From an uncultured Siphonobacter sp. (GTDB lineage: Bacteria; Bacteroidota; Bacteroidia; Cytophagales; Spirosomataceae), in the NCBI GenBank assembly GCA_913774715.1, contig CAJYHS010000005.1:20024-84023 (forward strand): DNA of 64,000 nt, given 5' to 3'. The notes beneath the pieces were generated by a model, which was not told the DNA's origin, ran no database searches, and was given only the letters and a program-made list of their open reading frames with translations. Positions 54,026 to 63,103 of the stretch are shown one piece after another (within the stretch, counting starts at the first letter, position 1; every line of letters begins with the position of its first letter). The position numbers and the translations under genes were made by a program.

Positions 54026-55666
54026 ATGGAATGCTCGATGATATTACGTGCCGGAAACCTCACGCTACTTTACCACGAAGGCTCCTTACGCTACTTCACC
54101 ATTAATGATCAGGAAATTCTGAGACGGATTTACGTAGCCATTCGCGATGATAACTGGGGCACAGCGGCCATTACCATTGAGGATGAACGCGTCGAACCTT
54201 CAGCAGATACCTTTGAGGTGCACTATCACTGGAAAACCGACGAACCCAAGATGGAAGGTCAGGTAACGATCACCGGAGAATCGGATGGAACCGTAACATT
54301 TGACTGGCAGGGAACGGCTCTAGAAAATTTCTCTAAAAATCGACTGGGCCTCTGTATTCTCCATCCTATTGAAGGATTTAAAAATCAAATTGTTCGGGTT
54401 ATTCATCCCAACGGTGAAGAAACGCCTTCCACGTTTCCCGATTATATTCTTCCGCACCAGCCATTCATGACTGTTGCCGGACTGGAATGGCACGCCGTTA
54501 ATGGCCTGAAAGCTCAATTACAGCTTGAAGGAGATATTTTTGAAACCGAAGACCAACGAAATTATTCGGATACTTCTTACAAAACCTACGCTACGCCCCA
54601 GAGTTTACCAAAACCGGTGGATGTGGTAAAAGGTGAAAACTTTCAGCAAAAAGCCGTTTTATCTTTTTCAGGAGAATGGCCTTTATACATTAGCCCGGAT
54701 CCAAATGTGCGGGTGGATTTAGCCGGAGAGTCTCAGACCCTGGCGAAGTGGGGATTGTCCTGGCCCAAGAACACTCGTACGCTTACGGATAAAGAAGTTG
54801 ACTTACTCCGTAAACTTTGTCCTTCGCATATTCGACTGCAACTGGATTTAAAAGAAGAAAACTGGCAGGATTTATTTTTCGCAGCTTTTAAGGAAATTGA
54901 AAAGCTGAATGTTCCCATCCTCTTGGCGGTTTCAATTGATCTGAATGCCGTACCGAATCTGAATATTTTTAAATCAAAATCGCTCATCAAAGAGGTGGTT
55001 TTGCTCAATGAAAATGGACTTACCACGAATGAATTACTGGATCAAGCCTTACCGCTGCTCGAATCTCGCTGGCCTACCCTGCGAATCGGGGGCGGAACGG
55101 AAGACTTCTTCGTAGAATTCAATCGAAATCCTTTCGATTTCTCCAAAGTAGATTTTGTTAGTTATTCCGTTAATCCGCAGGTGCATTGCTTTGACGAGGT
55201 TTCTATCGTTGAAAACCTGGCCGGGCAAGGAGAAACCGTACGCTCTGCCCTTCATCTTTCCGAAAAACCCGTACAGATTGCTCCGGTATTGTTTTCCGAA
55301 GAAACGGATGAACGCCTTCATACGCGTTTTGCCGCCAGCTGGACGCTTGGCAGTTACAAATATCTGGCCGAAGCCGGGGCGGAGTCGATCACGTATTACG
55401 ATCTCTTTGGTCCTGATGGTATTATCTATGAAGAGAAACCAACGCCTGTTTACGAGCTTTTCGCCTTTTTAAGTGAATTCAAGCCCGAGCAGATCATCCC
55501 TAGCCGGACGTCTCAGCCCTTGCGTTGCAGCAGTCTGATTCTGGAAAAAGCGAATGGCTGGAAGACGACCCTGATCGCTAACCATACCGATGAAACTTTT
55601 GAGGTACGCCTGCCCGGAGCGGTAGTCATTACGTTGAAGCCTTACGAATGGCGAAGTATTTTTTAA
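54026..55666 (+). CDS. D-apionate lactonase-like protein (ApnL family)
   Basis: The 546-residue protein has no signal peptide. It begins with a beta domain carrying GSLRYFTINDQEILRRIYVA and IRDDNWGTA, then a TIM-barrel-like central part (about 235-455; SHIRLQLDLKEENWQDLFF) and a short beta C-terminus. This order and the EILRRIYVAIRDDNWGT words match what I recall of D-apionate lactonases, which open D-apionolactone in apiose catabolism. The call is from memory of the family, without alignment. No other apiose genes are adjacent. An in-frame ATG at 54038 is another possible start. Confidence 0.55.
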   Translation: MECSMILRAGNLTLLYHEGSLRYFTINDQEILRRIYVAIRDDNWGTAAITIEDERVEPSADTFEVHYHWKTDEPKMEGQVTITGESDGTVTFDWQGTALENFSKNRLGLCILHPIEGFKNQIVRVIHPNGEETPSTFPDYILPHQPFMTVAGLEWHAVNGLKAQLQLEGDIFETEDQRNYSDTSYKTYATPQSLPKPVDVVKGENFQQKAVLSFSGEWPLYISPDPNVRVDLAGESQTLAKWGLSWPKNTRTLTDKEVDLLRKLCPSHIRLQLDLKEENWQDLFFAAFKEIEKLNVPILLAVSIDLNAVPNLNIFKSKSLIKEVVLLNENGLTTNELLDQALPLLESRWPTLRIGGGTEDFFVEFNRNPFDFSKVDFVSYSVNPQVHCFDEVSIVENLAGQGETVRSALHLSEKPVQIAPVLFSEETDERLHTRFAASWTLGSYKYLAEAGAESITYYDLFGPDGIIYEEKPTPVYELFAFLSEFKPEQIIPSRTSQPLRCSSLILEKANGWKTTLIANHTDETFEVRLPGAVVITLKPYEWRSIF

Positions 55667-55681
55667 ATAAGTATTTTCTAA

Positions 55682-55720
55682 AACAGATGTGGCTGGTCCG
55701 AAAGACCAGCCACATCTGTT
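55682..55720. terminator. Bidirectional terminator, 17-bp stem
   Basis: Arms AACAGATGTGGCTGGTC (55682-55698) and GACCAGCCACATCTGTT (55704-55720) pair perfectly around a 5-nt loop between convergent genes. On the minus strand TTAGAAAA follows and on the plus strand AATCAC, so T-runs are poor and it may work by structure. Confidence 0.7.
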
Positions 55721-55722
55721 AA

Positions 55723-56409
55723 TCACAATAAGCCTGGAATCTGCAAAATCAGATTCGGATCGGGACAATTATTCAAATACTTTTCCCGCTGGCTGACGGC
55801 ACATACACCGGGGTAATCGCCCGACCATCCCTCCAGGTTTTCAATAATCTGAATATGCAGATGCGGCGGCCAGTCGCCATTTTCAGGAAAGGGTCCTAAT
55901 TCGGCAAAAACCTCTCCCGCCTGAATTTCCTGACCCTTTTCTTTTCCTACTAACGACATTCGACTTAAGTGCCCGTATAAAGTATAAAAAGTATGTCCGT
56001 CGAGTTGGTGCTCCAGGATAATAGTCGGGCCGTAATCGCCGAAATTATCATTATCCCGAAAGCTATGCAGCGTCCCTTTCAGTGGTGCCGATACAGGTGT
56101 TCCGGCTTTTACCCAAATATCAATTCCCAGATGAATTTCCCGGGGTTCATCCGTTTGCTGAAAATGCGGACTTCGGCGGTATAAGACCCGATGTTCATTG
56201 TAACCCCCTACCCCACAAACAGCATCTGCTGCTGCCATTTCCTGAGTTACGAAAGCAGCGAAATCTGAAGTTTGAGTAAGATTCTGCTGGGCTAAAGCGT
56301 TATTACCAGCCGTAAAATCCAGAATTTTTATGGGCGTTTTCTTCCAGTCAAATGGCATGACCGGAGCAAAGGAAATTTGGTGTTTTCGAAGAGTGTCAGT
56401 AAGTTTCAT
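55723..56409 (-). CDS. M23 family metallopeptidase
   Basis: The 228-residue protein has the LytM motifs: HLGIDIWVKAGTPVSAP with the first zinc His and Asp, YTLYGHLSRMS, and HLHIQI with the last His pair. M23 enzymes are endopeptidases, usually of peptidoglycan. It lacks a signal peptide or LysM domain, so it may be cytosolic or exported by another route; some Bacteroidota homologues are like this. The ATG at 56409 is chosen; the frame opens further only at a TTG. Confidence 0.85.
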   Translation of the reverse strand: MKLTDTLRKHQISFAPVMPFDWKKTPIKILDFTAGNNALAQQNLTQTSDFAAFVTQEMAAADAVCGVGGYNEHRVLYRRSPHFQQTDEPREIHLGIDIWVKAGTPVSAPLKGTLHSFRDNDNFGDYGPTIILEHQLDGHTFYTLYGHLSRMSLVGKEKGQEIQAGEVFAELGPFPENGDWPPHLHIQIIENLEGWSGDYPGVCAVSQREKYLNNCPDPNLILQIPGLL

Positions 56410-56626
56410 AGATGGCCTGTATTTGGCAAGCCCCAATTCTGCGTTTATATTTGGGGTACAACGAATTACACTTGAAAAGGTTTAGCGGTTGTGTTTCAGC
56501 TAAAAAGCCCCAAATCATCGAATCCTTCAGGGTTCGTTTTTCGGTTGAGTCGAAATACATAACCGGGTTGAGGACTTTATTGAACACAACAGTTTACTTA
56601 AATCATTAATCAAACAAAAAGCTCGG

Positions 56627-58135
56627 ATGTCCGAATTTATTAAAACTCAGGAACCCAAAAAGATTTTAGGCCACCCGCAGGGCCTTTTTTTACTTTTTGC
56701 GACGGAAATGTGGGAACGATTCAGCTATTACGGAATGCGGGCCGTATTAACGCTTTACTTCACTCAGGCTCTCCTTTTCGACAAAGCTTTCGCATCTAAT
56801 TTCTACGGCGGTTACACTTCTCTTATCTACCTGACCCCACTCATTGGCGGTTACATTGCGGATAAATACTGGGGTAACCGTCGTTCTATTTTAGTAGGTG
56901 GTTTGTTAATGGCCATTGGCCAATTCCTGCTCTTTCTTTCAGGGGGTTTGTACGATCAGCAACCTTCGGGTAATATGCTCTTATACGCTGGTCTGGGCGT
57001 TATGATTGTAGGAAATGGGTTCTTCAAACCCAATATTTCCTCCATGGTGGGTAACCTCTATGATCCTGCCGACCGTCGAAAAGATGCTGCTTATACCATC
57101 TTTTACATGGGTATCAACCTGGGCTCCTTCATTGGCCAGACCATTTGTGCTGTCGTAGGAAATACGGGTCGGGCTCAGGACTTCCGCTGGGCATTCCTGG
57201 CCTGTAGCATTGCCATGTTATTAGGAACGGTGATTTTTCAGTGGGGAAAAATAAAATACCTGGTTACCTGGAAAGGCGAGCCCGTAGGCGAAACGCCCGC
57301 TACACCTTCAGTGGTGAAAAAGACCTATTGGGTATTACCTCTTTTGTTCCTGGTTGGACTGGGCATGTTATGGTTTGATGTAAACGTATATCCCATCCTG
57401 CTTTGGGTTCCCGTGTTTGGTGGCATTGGTTCATTGGCCTTCATCCTGATGGACAAATCCCTGAATGCTCTGGAAAGACAGCGGGTCATAGTAATTTACA
57501 TTGTTTCGTTCTTCGTAATTTTCTTCTGGGCAGCATTCGAGCAAGCCGGAGCTTCCTTAACTTTCTTTGCTGACGAACAGGTAGACCGTCAGTTATTTGG
57601 CTGGACCATTCCTCCCGCTTTATTCCAGAATTTTAATCCTTTCTTCGTCGTTACCTGTGCCCCCCTGATGGCTATCGTCTGGACGTATCTGGGTAATAAA
57701 GGACTGGAACCCTCCTCGCCTTACAAAATGGCTATCGGTCTGACGTTACTGTCCATTGGGTATTTAATCATGTTACCAGCCGTAAAAGACCCCCTTCCAG
57801 GCGTGAAAGTGAGTGCGGGTTACCTAGCCGCATTATACTTCTTCCACTCGGTTGGTGAGTTATGCCTTTCGCCCATTGGTTTGTCACTGGTAAATCAGTT
57901 GGCCCCGGCAAAATACAGTTCCTTATTAATGGCCGTCTGGTTTTTAGCAAACGTAGTTGCTAACAAACTGGCCGGAACGCTGAGTTCGTATTACCCCGAA
58001 GCTGGTAAAATCACGAACTTCCTGGGTTACCAAATGGCCAGTCTGTATGACTTCTTCCTGTTGTTTGTCGTGATGTCTGGCGTAGCAGCGGTGCTGTTAT
58101 TCTTCCTGTCGCGTCGCCTGACCCGTATGATGTAA
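56627..58135 (+). CDS. POT/PTR family proton-dependent peptide transporter
   Basis: The 502-residue protein has about 13 membrane helices. The POT signature is clear: ATEMWERFSYYGMRAVLTLY in helix 1 (ExxERF-type motif), GGYIADKYWGNRRSILVGG and FFKPNISSMVGNLYD. These carriers take up di- and tripeptides with protons. It ends at a strong terminator. Confidence 0.94.
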   Translation: MSEFIKTQEPKKILGHPQGLFLLFATEMWERFSYYGMRAVLTLYFTQALLFDKAFASNFYGGYTSLIYLTPLIGGYIADKYWGNRRSILVGGLLMAIGQFLLFLSGGLYDQQPSGNMLLYAGLGVMIVGNGFFKPNISSMVGNLYDPADRRKDAAYTIFYMGINLGSFIGQTICAVVGNTGRAQDFRWAFLACSIAMLLGTVIFQWGKIKYLVTWKGEPVGETPATPSVVKKTYWVLPLLFLVGLGMLWFDVNVYPILLWVPVFGGIGSLAFILMDKSLNALERQRVIVIYIVSFFVIFFWAAFEQAGASLTFFADEQVDRQLFGWTIPPALFQNFNPFFVVTCAPLMAIVWTYLGNKGLEPSSPYKMAIGLTLLSIGYLIMLPAVKDPLPGVKVSAGYLAALYFFHSVGELCLSPIGLSLVNQLAPAKYSSLLMAVWFLANVVANKLAGTLSSYYPEAGKITNFLGYQMASLYDFFLLFVVMSGVAAVLLFFLSRRLTRMM

Positions 58136-58149
58136 TCCCTATTTACAGG

Positions 58150-58195
58150 CAATAAAAAAGCGTCGCTGAAGATCTTCAGTGACGCTTTTTTATTG
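58150..58195. terminator. Strong bidirectional terminator overlapping the NTF2-like 3' end
   Basis: Arms CAATAAAAAAGCGTC (58150-58164) and GACGCTTTTTTATTG (58181-58195) form a 15-bp perfect stem with a further 7-bp inner stem CTGAAGA/TCTTCAG. It covers the original stop codon (58190-58192) of the broken NTF2-like gene on the minus strand. Confidence 0.92.
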
Positions 58196-58627
58196 CTTAC
58201 GGGTATCACTAATCTGAATAATCTTCCAACCCTGATCGGTCTTGTAAAGCTGGAAAGCGTCCACCCCCGAATGACTTAACTTGCCATTAACATAAAACTC
58301 ATAGGGCGTCCAGGCGGTTGCCAGCCGCTCATCTACCTTAATTTCTTAACTCTTCAGACGTTCTTCGACAGTAACCGTAGCCGCAATAGATCCAATGGAT
58401 TTTACAAATGCATCAATAGACGTTAAGGTCAGTGCGGGTGTTCCCTGCTTATCCGTCCCCGCCGATTGCAACCGGGCCGTTGGATGGAATACGCTCCGTA
58501 CCATAGCGGTATCGCGTTTGGTCATTCCTTCGAACAGTCGATCAATAACCGTCTTTACGGCTTCGGTATCCTGAGCTTTTAAATTTAACGTCGTCAACGT
58601 CAGTGCAATTGTTAAAATCAGCTTCAT
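58190..58627 (-). pseudogene. Secreted NTF2/SnoaL-like protein, broken by an ochre codon
   Basis: From the ATG at 58627 the frame has a signal peptide (MKLILTIALTLTTLNLKAQ) and an NTF2-like start, EAVKTVIDRLFEGMTKRDTA. It then stops at TAA 58346-58348 after 93 residues. The same frame continues 51 codons without another stop: EIKVDERLATAWTPYEFYVN, then GKLSHSGVDAFQLYKT and GWKIIQISDTRKQ, ending at 58190. That is the conserved C-terminal half of the fold, so the stop is a single-codon lesion. The intact length would be about 145 residues. The truncated product lacks half the barrel. It is one base after the cytochrome c gene (TGA-T-ATG). Confidence 0.85.
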
Positions 58628-58628
58628 A

Positions 58629-59456
58629 TCATTGTTTAGCCATGTAGGATAAGTACCCCACAATCTCCTCAATTTCTTTCTTCTTTAAACCCAGATTCGG
58701 CATTTTTACTCTATCCCGATAACTCGCTGGATTCGCAATAAAGGCTTTTAAATCTTCTGATTTCCAGTATTCAGTTACGCTTTTCGGTTTATTTAATTCG
58801 GGTCCTAAGGTTCCACCTACACCGTTCAGGGCATGGCAAGTCAGACAATGCGTTTTAAATAAGCCATATCCTTTTACCACTGAATCATCATTTTTGGGAA
58901 ACAATGCAGCGGTTTCTTTCGAGGCTGAAGTCAGGCTGATTCTGACCAGATTATAGGGCCATTTATACGATGGATCTTCGCCTTTCACATCGGTATAACA
59001 AATATAAAAAGGAGCAATTTTCTTGGTTTCCGAACCTTTCTGCAAAGTCGTCCAGTCTTCCCCCGCCGGTGCGTCCTTATCCCTGATTGCCAGATACGCT
59101 TTACTGTTTATGACCTTAGTCAAAGGCATCGAAGGGTTATATCCATCTTCGCATTCAAACACGACTTGCGTTTCTTCCGGTTTTAAACTGGCGTACGCAG
59201 GAATTTGCTTCAGTACATTCACCAAAGGAATGGCTTCGAAGGTTTTGTCTTTGTGAAAAACGGGGTCATTGGTAATAGCGATCGTTTCCGATTTTCCAAG
59301 TGTTGCTTTCTTTTCAACCAGATCAATTACCGAAGAATCAGTCCTCGAAATGGTCGTTTGTGTAGAATCGACCGACTGCTTTTCTTCCGTTTTCTGGGCA
59401 GAAGGCTGGCAGGCTAAAAAAGGTATGAAAAACAGGAAATAGAAGGCTCGTTGCAT
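58629..59456 (-). CDS. c-type cytochrome lipoprotein with unassigned N-terminal domain
   Basis: The 275-residue protein is a lipoprotein (FFIPFLAC, Cys16). A Ser/Thr-rich spacer (about 17-45) is followed by a domain of about 130 residues with VVFECEDGYNPSMPLTKVI and AYLAIRDKD, faintly like the molybdopterin-binding part of sulfite-oxidase-type proteins, without clear ligands. The heme-c domain follows, CLTCH at 204-208 and a likely axial Met252 (KMPNLG). It should accept or carry electrons at the envelope. It is cotranscribed with the broken NTF2-like gene. Confidence 0.85.
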   Translation of the reverse strand: MQRAFYFLFFIPFLACQPSAQKTEEKQSVDSTQTTISRTDSSVIDLVEKKATLGKSETIAITNDPVFHKDKTFEAIPLVNVLKQIPAYASLKPEETQVVFECEDGYNPSMPLTKVINSKAYLAIRDKDAPAGEDWTTLQKGSETKKIAPFYICYTDVKGEDPSYKWPYNLVRISLTSASKETAALFPKNDDSVVKGYGLFKTHCLTCHALNGVGGTLGPELNKPKSVTEYWKSEDLKAFIANPASYRDRVKMPNLGLKKKEIEEIVGYLSYMAKQ

Positions 59457-59678
59457 GATCGCAAATATGATAAAAGATCAGTGGTAATAGGCTATTAAAA
59501 ATCGTAATAACGCCTGTGCTTCTTTTTTTAAATTCAGTCTTAAAAATTTATTCAGAGGCCTAAGCTACTAATAGTCAATAGATTATTTATAATCGATAAA
59601 TTTTTCAAAAAAAATTATGATTCCGCAGGCAACCCTTTGGCTTTTTCTACCGAGTAAGGAATTGAAACGACCTTAACC

Positions 59679-60263
59679 GTGACGAAAATCACTGCCGCAG
59701 AGTTACTCCCCTTGTTAAAAGGGTGTACCCGGAACGAGCGAAAAAGCCAGGAAAACCTATACCGGCTTTTTTATTCGTTCTCAATGGGTATTGCCCTGCG
59801 GTACTGTCCCGATAAGGAGGTAAGTCTGGAGGTAGTAAATGATGGATTTCTGAAGGTATTTCAGGGCATGCATCAGTATCAGATCGAAAAGCACGATCCG
59901 GTGCCCTCGTTCATTGGGTATCTTAAACGAATCGTCATTAATACGGCGATTGATCAATATCGAAGTACGCTTAACTATTCCAGTCAGGTTGGACTGGAAG
60001 ACATTCATGTTCCTGCATCCCTCACCGAAAGTCCGCTCGACGGGCTGGCTTATGAAGATTTGATTGGCCTGATTCAGCAGTTGAGTCCGGGTTACCGGGC
60101 CGTGTTTAACCTCTATGTCATCGACGGGTATACGCACGAGGAAGTAGCTCAGCAACTGAACATTAACGTAGGTACGTCTAAATCTAATCTGGCCAAAGCC
60201 CGTCAGCATTTGAAGGAACTATTAAAAAAAAATCATGAAGAACGATCCTCCAAATACGCCTGA
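59679..60263 (+). CDS. ECF-type RNA polymerase sigma factor
   Basis: The 194-residue protein has region 2 at about 24-95 (QENLYRLFYSFSMGIALRYC, SLEVVNDGFLKVFQGM) and region 4 at about 125-182 (LIQQLSPGYRAVFNLYVIDG, then YTHEEVAQQLNINVGTSKSN). The start is GTG at 59679; no ATG occurs before the sigma-2 region. It overlaps the next gene by 29 bp, so the sigma factor and its putative anti-sigma factor are translationally coupled. Confidence 0.93.
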   Translation: MTKITAAELLPLLKGCTRNERKSQENLYRLFYSFSMGIALRYCPDKEVSLEVVNDGFLKVFQGMHQYQIEKHDPVPSFIGYLKRIVINTAIDQYRSTLNYSSQVGLEDIHVPASLTESPLDGLAYEDLIGLIQQLSPGYRAVFNLYVIDGYTHEEVAQQLNINVGTSKSNLAKARQHLKELLKKNHEERSSKYA

Positions 60264-61548
60264 CGATCAGCTGGACGACCTGTTCCGGAAAGCTGCTTCG
60301 GGATTCGAACCGCAGTTCGATCCAGAGGCCTGGAAACGCATGGAGCAAAAGCTCGATGGGGATCGATATTTCCAAACCAAACTGAAGCGTTTTACCCTAA
60401 TTGAAGGAATCGTTATCCTGACGATGATGGCGTTATTCTGGCTAAGCAGTCAGGCAGTACTTCAATCGAATAACCAGGTAGTCACCCCAAATCAGGATAC
60501 CTTAATTAAACAAGTTCCTTCAACCTTACCTAACCCATTACCAAGATCATCCAACTCTATAGAAAGTAGCTCGATGAACACTCAGGAAGCGGCTCATTCC
60601 ATTCCTGATAATCAGTCAATGATCACTCCTGATGTTGTTGAGAAACCAGCACGGCAGACTGAAAAGTCAATACATCATCAGAAAACTGCGACCAAAAATC
60701 AGAGGGTAAGGCAGGCATTCTCTCCGGCTATCTCGCTGAATAAATCAGGTAATACACGCTCTGCTTCGGATAAGCTGGCATCGAATACCTATCCGGAAAT
60801 ACCGGCTAGCCAACCCATTTTATCTACTATTGAGAATCCTGTTGATACAAACGTAGCGACTGAATTATCTCCATTAAAATCAACTCTCTGGCAGAAGTTA
60901 CCCGTGGATTTAAGCTGGCAAACGCCGGAATTAGAATCAGCTACAGATGCTCCGATTCAGGTATTACCTGGTCGCTGGTCGTTGCAGTTGATGCTTTCAC
61001 CTGATTTCACACAGGTGCCGGGGCGGCAGGCAGCAACGGGTTATAATACTGGATTACAGCTGGAATACCGTTTCGCTCAACGTTGGCGAGCTTCGGCCGG
61101 GGTTATTTATTCGCTCAAAAACTACTCCGCCAGCAGTTATGATTACCGACCTTATCAGGGCTACTGGGCCACTTATGCACGCCCTGATGTGATCGATGCG
61201 GCCTGCCGAATGCTTGACGTACCACTAACGCTTACATATGATGTATGGAAGTGGAAACAAAATCAGTTTTTTGTTAGCCTGGGTAGTACGTCTTACCTGA
61301 TGCTCAAGGAAGATTATTATTACCAATACCCGACCTATGCCTATGAACTGGAGAAAAAACGAACGGGTAATCACTGGCTAGCTACCGCCAATATTTCGCT
61401 GGGCGTGGAAAGACCCATTCTCCCCCGACTACTGGTGCGTATAGAACCTTTCGTCAAGACCCCGCTCGGTGGGGTTGGCTTTGGTAACGTGCGATTACGT
61501 AGCAGTGGCGTCTTTTTCTCCTTGCGTTATCAACTTAAAAAACCTTGA
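60235..61548 (+). CDS. Putative dual-membrane-spanning anti-sigma factor with C-terminal barrel
   Basis: The 437-residue protein has four parts: an acidic helical N-terminus with DDLFRKAASGFEPQFDPEAW (about 11-45), typical of Bacteroidota anti-sigma factors; one membrane helix at about 54-76; a low-complexity Ser/Thr/Pro/Asn linker (77-246); and a C-terminal beta-barrel (about 247-437; GRWSLQLMLSPDFTQ, RFAQRWRASAGVIYS, final FFSLRYQLKKP with a terminal aromatic strand). No signal peptide is seen, so the N-terminus is cytosolic. This is the layout of the Dma proteins described in Bacteroides thetaiotaomicron. It overlaps the sigma gene by 29 bp and should hold the sigma factor inactive until the barrel or linker is perturbed. 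Confidence 0.8.
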   Translation: MKNDPPNTPDDQLDDLFRKAASGFEPQFDPEAWKRMEQKLDGDRYFQTKLKRFTLIEGIVILTMMALFWLSSQAVLQSNNQVVTPNQDTLIKQVPSTLPNPLPRSSNSIESSSMNTQEAAHSIPDNQSMITPDVVEKPARQTEKSIHHQKTATKNQRVRQAFSPAISLNKSGNTRSASDKLASNTYPEIPASQPILSTIENPVDTNVATELSPLKSTLWQKLPVDLSWQTPELESATDAPIQVLPGRWSLQLMLSPDFTQVPGRQAATGYNTGLQLEYRFAQRWRASAGVIYSLKNYSASSYDYRPYQGYWATYARPDVIDAACRMLDVPLTLTYDVWKWKQNQFFVSLGSTSYLMLKEDYYYQYPTYAYELEKKRTGNHWLATANISLGVERPILPRLLVRIEPFVKTPLGGVGFGNVRLRSSGVFFSLRYQLKKP

Positions 61549-61700
61549 TTATCTGTTAGTTAACATTCACTTATATGTATTAACACAGATTTTATATTAC
61601 TTTCTGCAACGCCACATCACCCTTAATCGTAATGGTTGGTAGCTCTAAGCTACCCTGAAAACGTATTGCCTTTCTAAAACTCTATAAGAATTTTAACGAC

Positions 61701-62150
61701 ATGAAATCGATGGATCGTAAGCAATTTATGACGCTGGTAGGTACCAGCATTGGGGCTATTGTACTACAACACTGCCTGTCGGGTTGTAAAAATGAAAAGG
61801 ACGATCCGATTGATCCGGGTACTGGTGATGGCGATGGCTCGAGTACTACCGGATTGTCGCTTGATTTATCAACCTCAGCTTATTCTTCACTGAACACGAA
61901 CGGAGGTTACGTATACGTCAGCGGAATTATCGTGGCCCGTACTTCAGCCGGAGCATACATTGCCGTTTCTCAGGCCTGTACGCACCAGGGGGTTTCGGTG
62001 CAGTATCGTTCGACAAACAATGATTTTTACTGTTCGGCTCACGGCTCCCGCTTCAGCACTACGGGATCGGTATTAGCAGGACCCGCTACTTCAGCTCTGA
62101 AGCAGTATCAAACCGAGCTGACCGGCACCACCCTTCGGGTTTTTGAGTAA
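61701..62150 (+). CDS. Rieske [2Fe-2S] lipoprotein
   Basis: The 149-residue protein begins MKSMDRKQFMTLVG, then a hydrophobic stretch ending in LSGC (Cys29), so it is probably a lipoprotein. An acidic Gly/Asp linker leads to a Rieske fold with ligands Cys93-x-His95 (QACTHQG) and Cys111-x2-His114 (YCSAHGS). It transfers electrons in the envelope. No cytochrome b is adjacent, so it is not a standard bc1 subunit. It is followed 29 bp later by the DUF5777 gene. Confidence 0.9.
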   Translation: MKSMDRKQFMTLVGTSIGAIVLQHCLSGCKNEKDDPIDPGTGDGDGSSTTGLSLDLSTSAYSSLNTNGGYVYVSGIIVARTSAGAYIAVSQACTHQGVSVQYRSTNNDFYCSAHGSRFSTTGSVLAGPATSALKQYQTELTGTTLRVFE

Positions 62151-62179
62151 TCTTTTTTCCACCTGAATATCGAGCCTTT

Positions 62180-63091
62180 ATGAAATATTCTCTGTTCTTC
62201 TTTCTCCTATCGGGATTGTGTCTGTGCGGGCAAACGTCTTTTGCTCAGGACGATGATCTATTGAAATCACTAGATCAGCCCGCAGCGAAAACCTATACTA
62301 CTGCTACCTTCAAAGGTACCCGACTCATGAATGGTCACACCATCGAAACGGTAAAAGGTAAGCACCTGGATTTTCTGATTTCGCACCGTTTTGGCCGCCT
62401 GAATTCGGGGGTAGATAACTTTTACGGTATGGACGAAGCTTACATTCGGCTTGGCCTCGACTACGGAATTACGGATCGGTTCACCGTTGGCATGGGTCGT
62501 AGCAGCATTCAGAAAACGGTGGATATGTACGCCAAATACCGCTTGCTCCGGCAAAGCACGGGCGAACATTCTTCTCCGGTAAGTATTACCCTCCTGGCTT
62601 CGGATGCCATTGTTACCCAGCCCACCCGGGAAAACGCCACCAGTACGCTTTATTATAACAACGGTGAACGGCAGAACTGGACGTTTCAGGCCCTGATTGC
62701 CCGTAAGTTTAACGAGAAATTTTCCTTACAACTCACGCCAACATTCGTGACTCTAGGAAAAGCCGAAACGGGTCCCGAAACAGTTGCAGCCCTCGGCGTG
62801 GGTGGCCGCTATAAAATCAGTAAACGAGTATCTGTCAACGCTGAATATTATGCCCGATTCCTGAGTTCGGATCAGAGAAATACTGCTCCCGGCGGGGCTA
62901 CTACTTATAATGCTTTTGCGGTAGGTGTCGATATCGAAACGGGCGGACACGTCTTTCAGTTGCATTTTACGAATGCTCAGGGCATGATTGAAAAGCAGTT
63001 TCTGACGCAAACCACGGGCAATTTTTTCCGGGGCGATATTCACTATGGCTTCAACATTTCCCGCACCTTCAGTTTCGATCACAAACGTTAA
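62180..63091 (+). CDS. DUF5777 family outer membrane beta-barrel protein
   Basis: The 303-residue protein has a signal peptide ending TSFAQ (residue 22). The rest is strand-rich: TATFKGTRLMNGHTIETV, KHLDFLISHRFGRLN, GLDYGITDRFTVGMGRSS. This is the pattern of DUF5777, a Bacteroidota family usually near cytochromes and YceI proteins. Function is unknown; a porin-like or assembly role is possible. The yceI gene starts 12 bp after its stop. Confidence 0.85.
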   Translation: MKYSLFFFLLSGLCLCGQTSFAQDDDLLKSLDQPAAKTYTTATFKGTRLMNGHTIETVKGKHLDFLISHRFGRLNSGVDNFYGMDEAYIRLGLDYGITDRFTVGMGRSSIQKTVDMYAKYRLLRQSTGEHSSPVSITLLASDAIVTQPTRENATSTLYYNNGERQNWTFQALIARKFNEKFSLQLTPTFVTLGKAETGPETVAALGVGGRYKISKRVSVNAEYYARFLSSDQRNTAPGGATTYNAFAVGVDIETGGHVFQLHFTNAQGMIEKQFLTQTTGNFFRGDIHYGFNISRTFSFDHKR

Positions 63092-63103
63092 CCTTTGACT
63101 CTT

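Noticed and set aside
53805..54041. Coding frame between the anchored unknown and ApnL-like genes
   Set aside because: It overlaps the end of one gene and the start of the next in another frame, with no protein-like features.
33567..58348. Stop-codon reassignment as an explanation of the interrupted genes
   Set aside because: One case is TAG, one TAA and one a frameshift, and TAG, TAA and TGA all end normal genes in this window.
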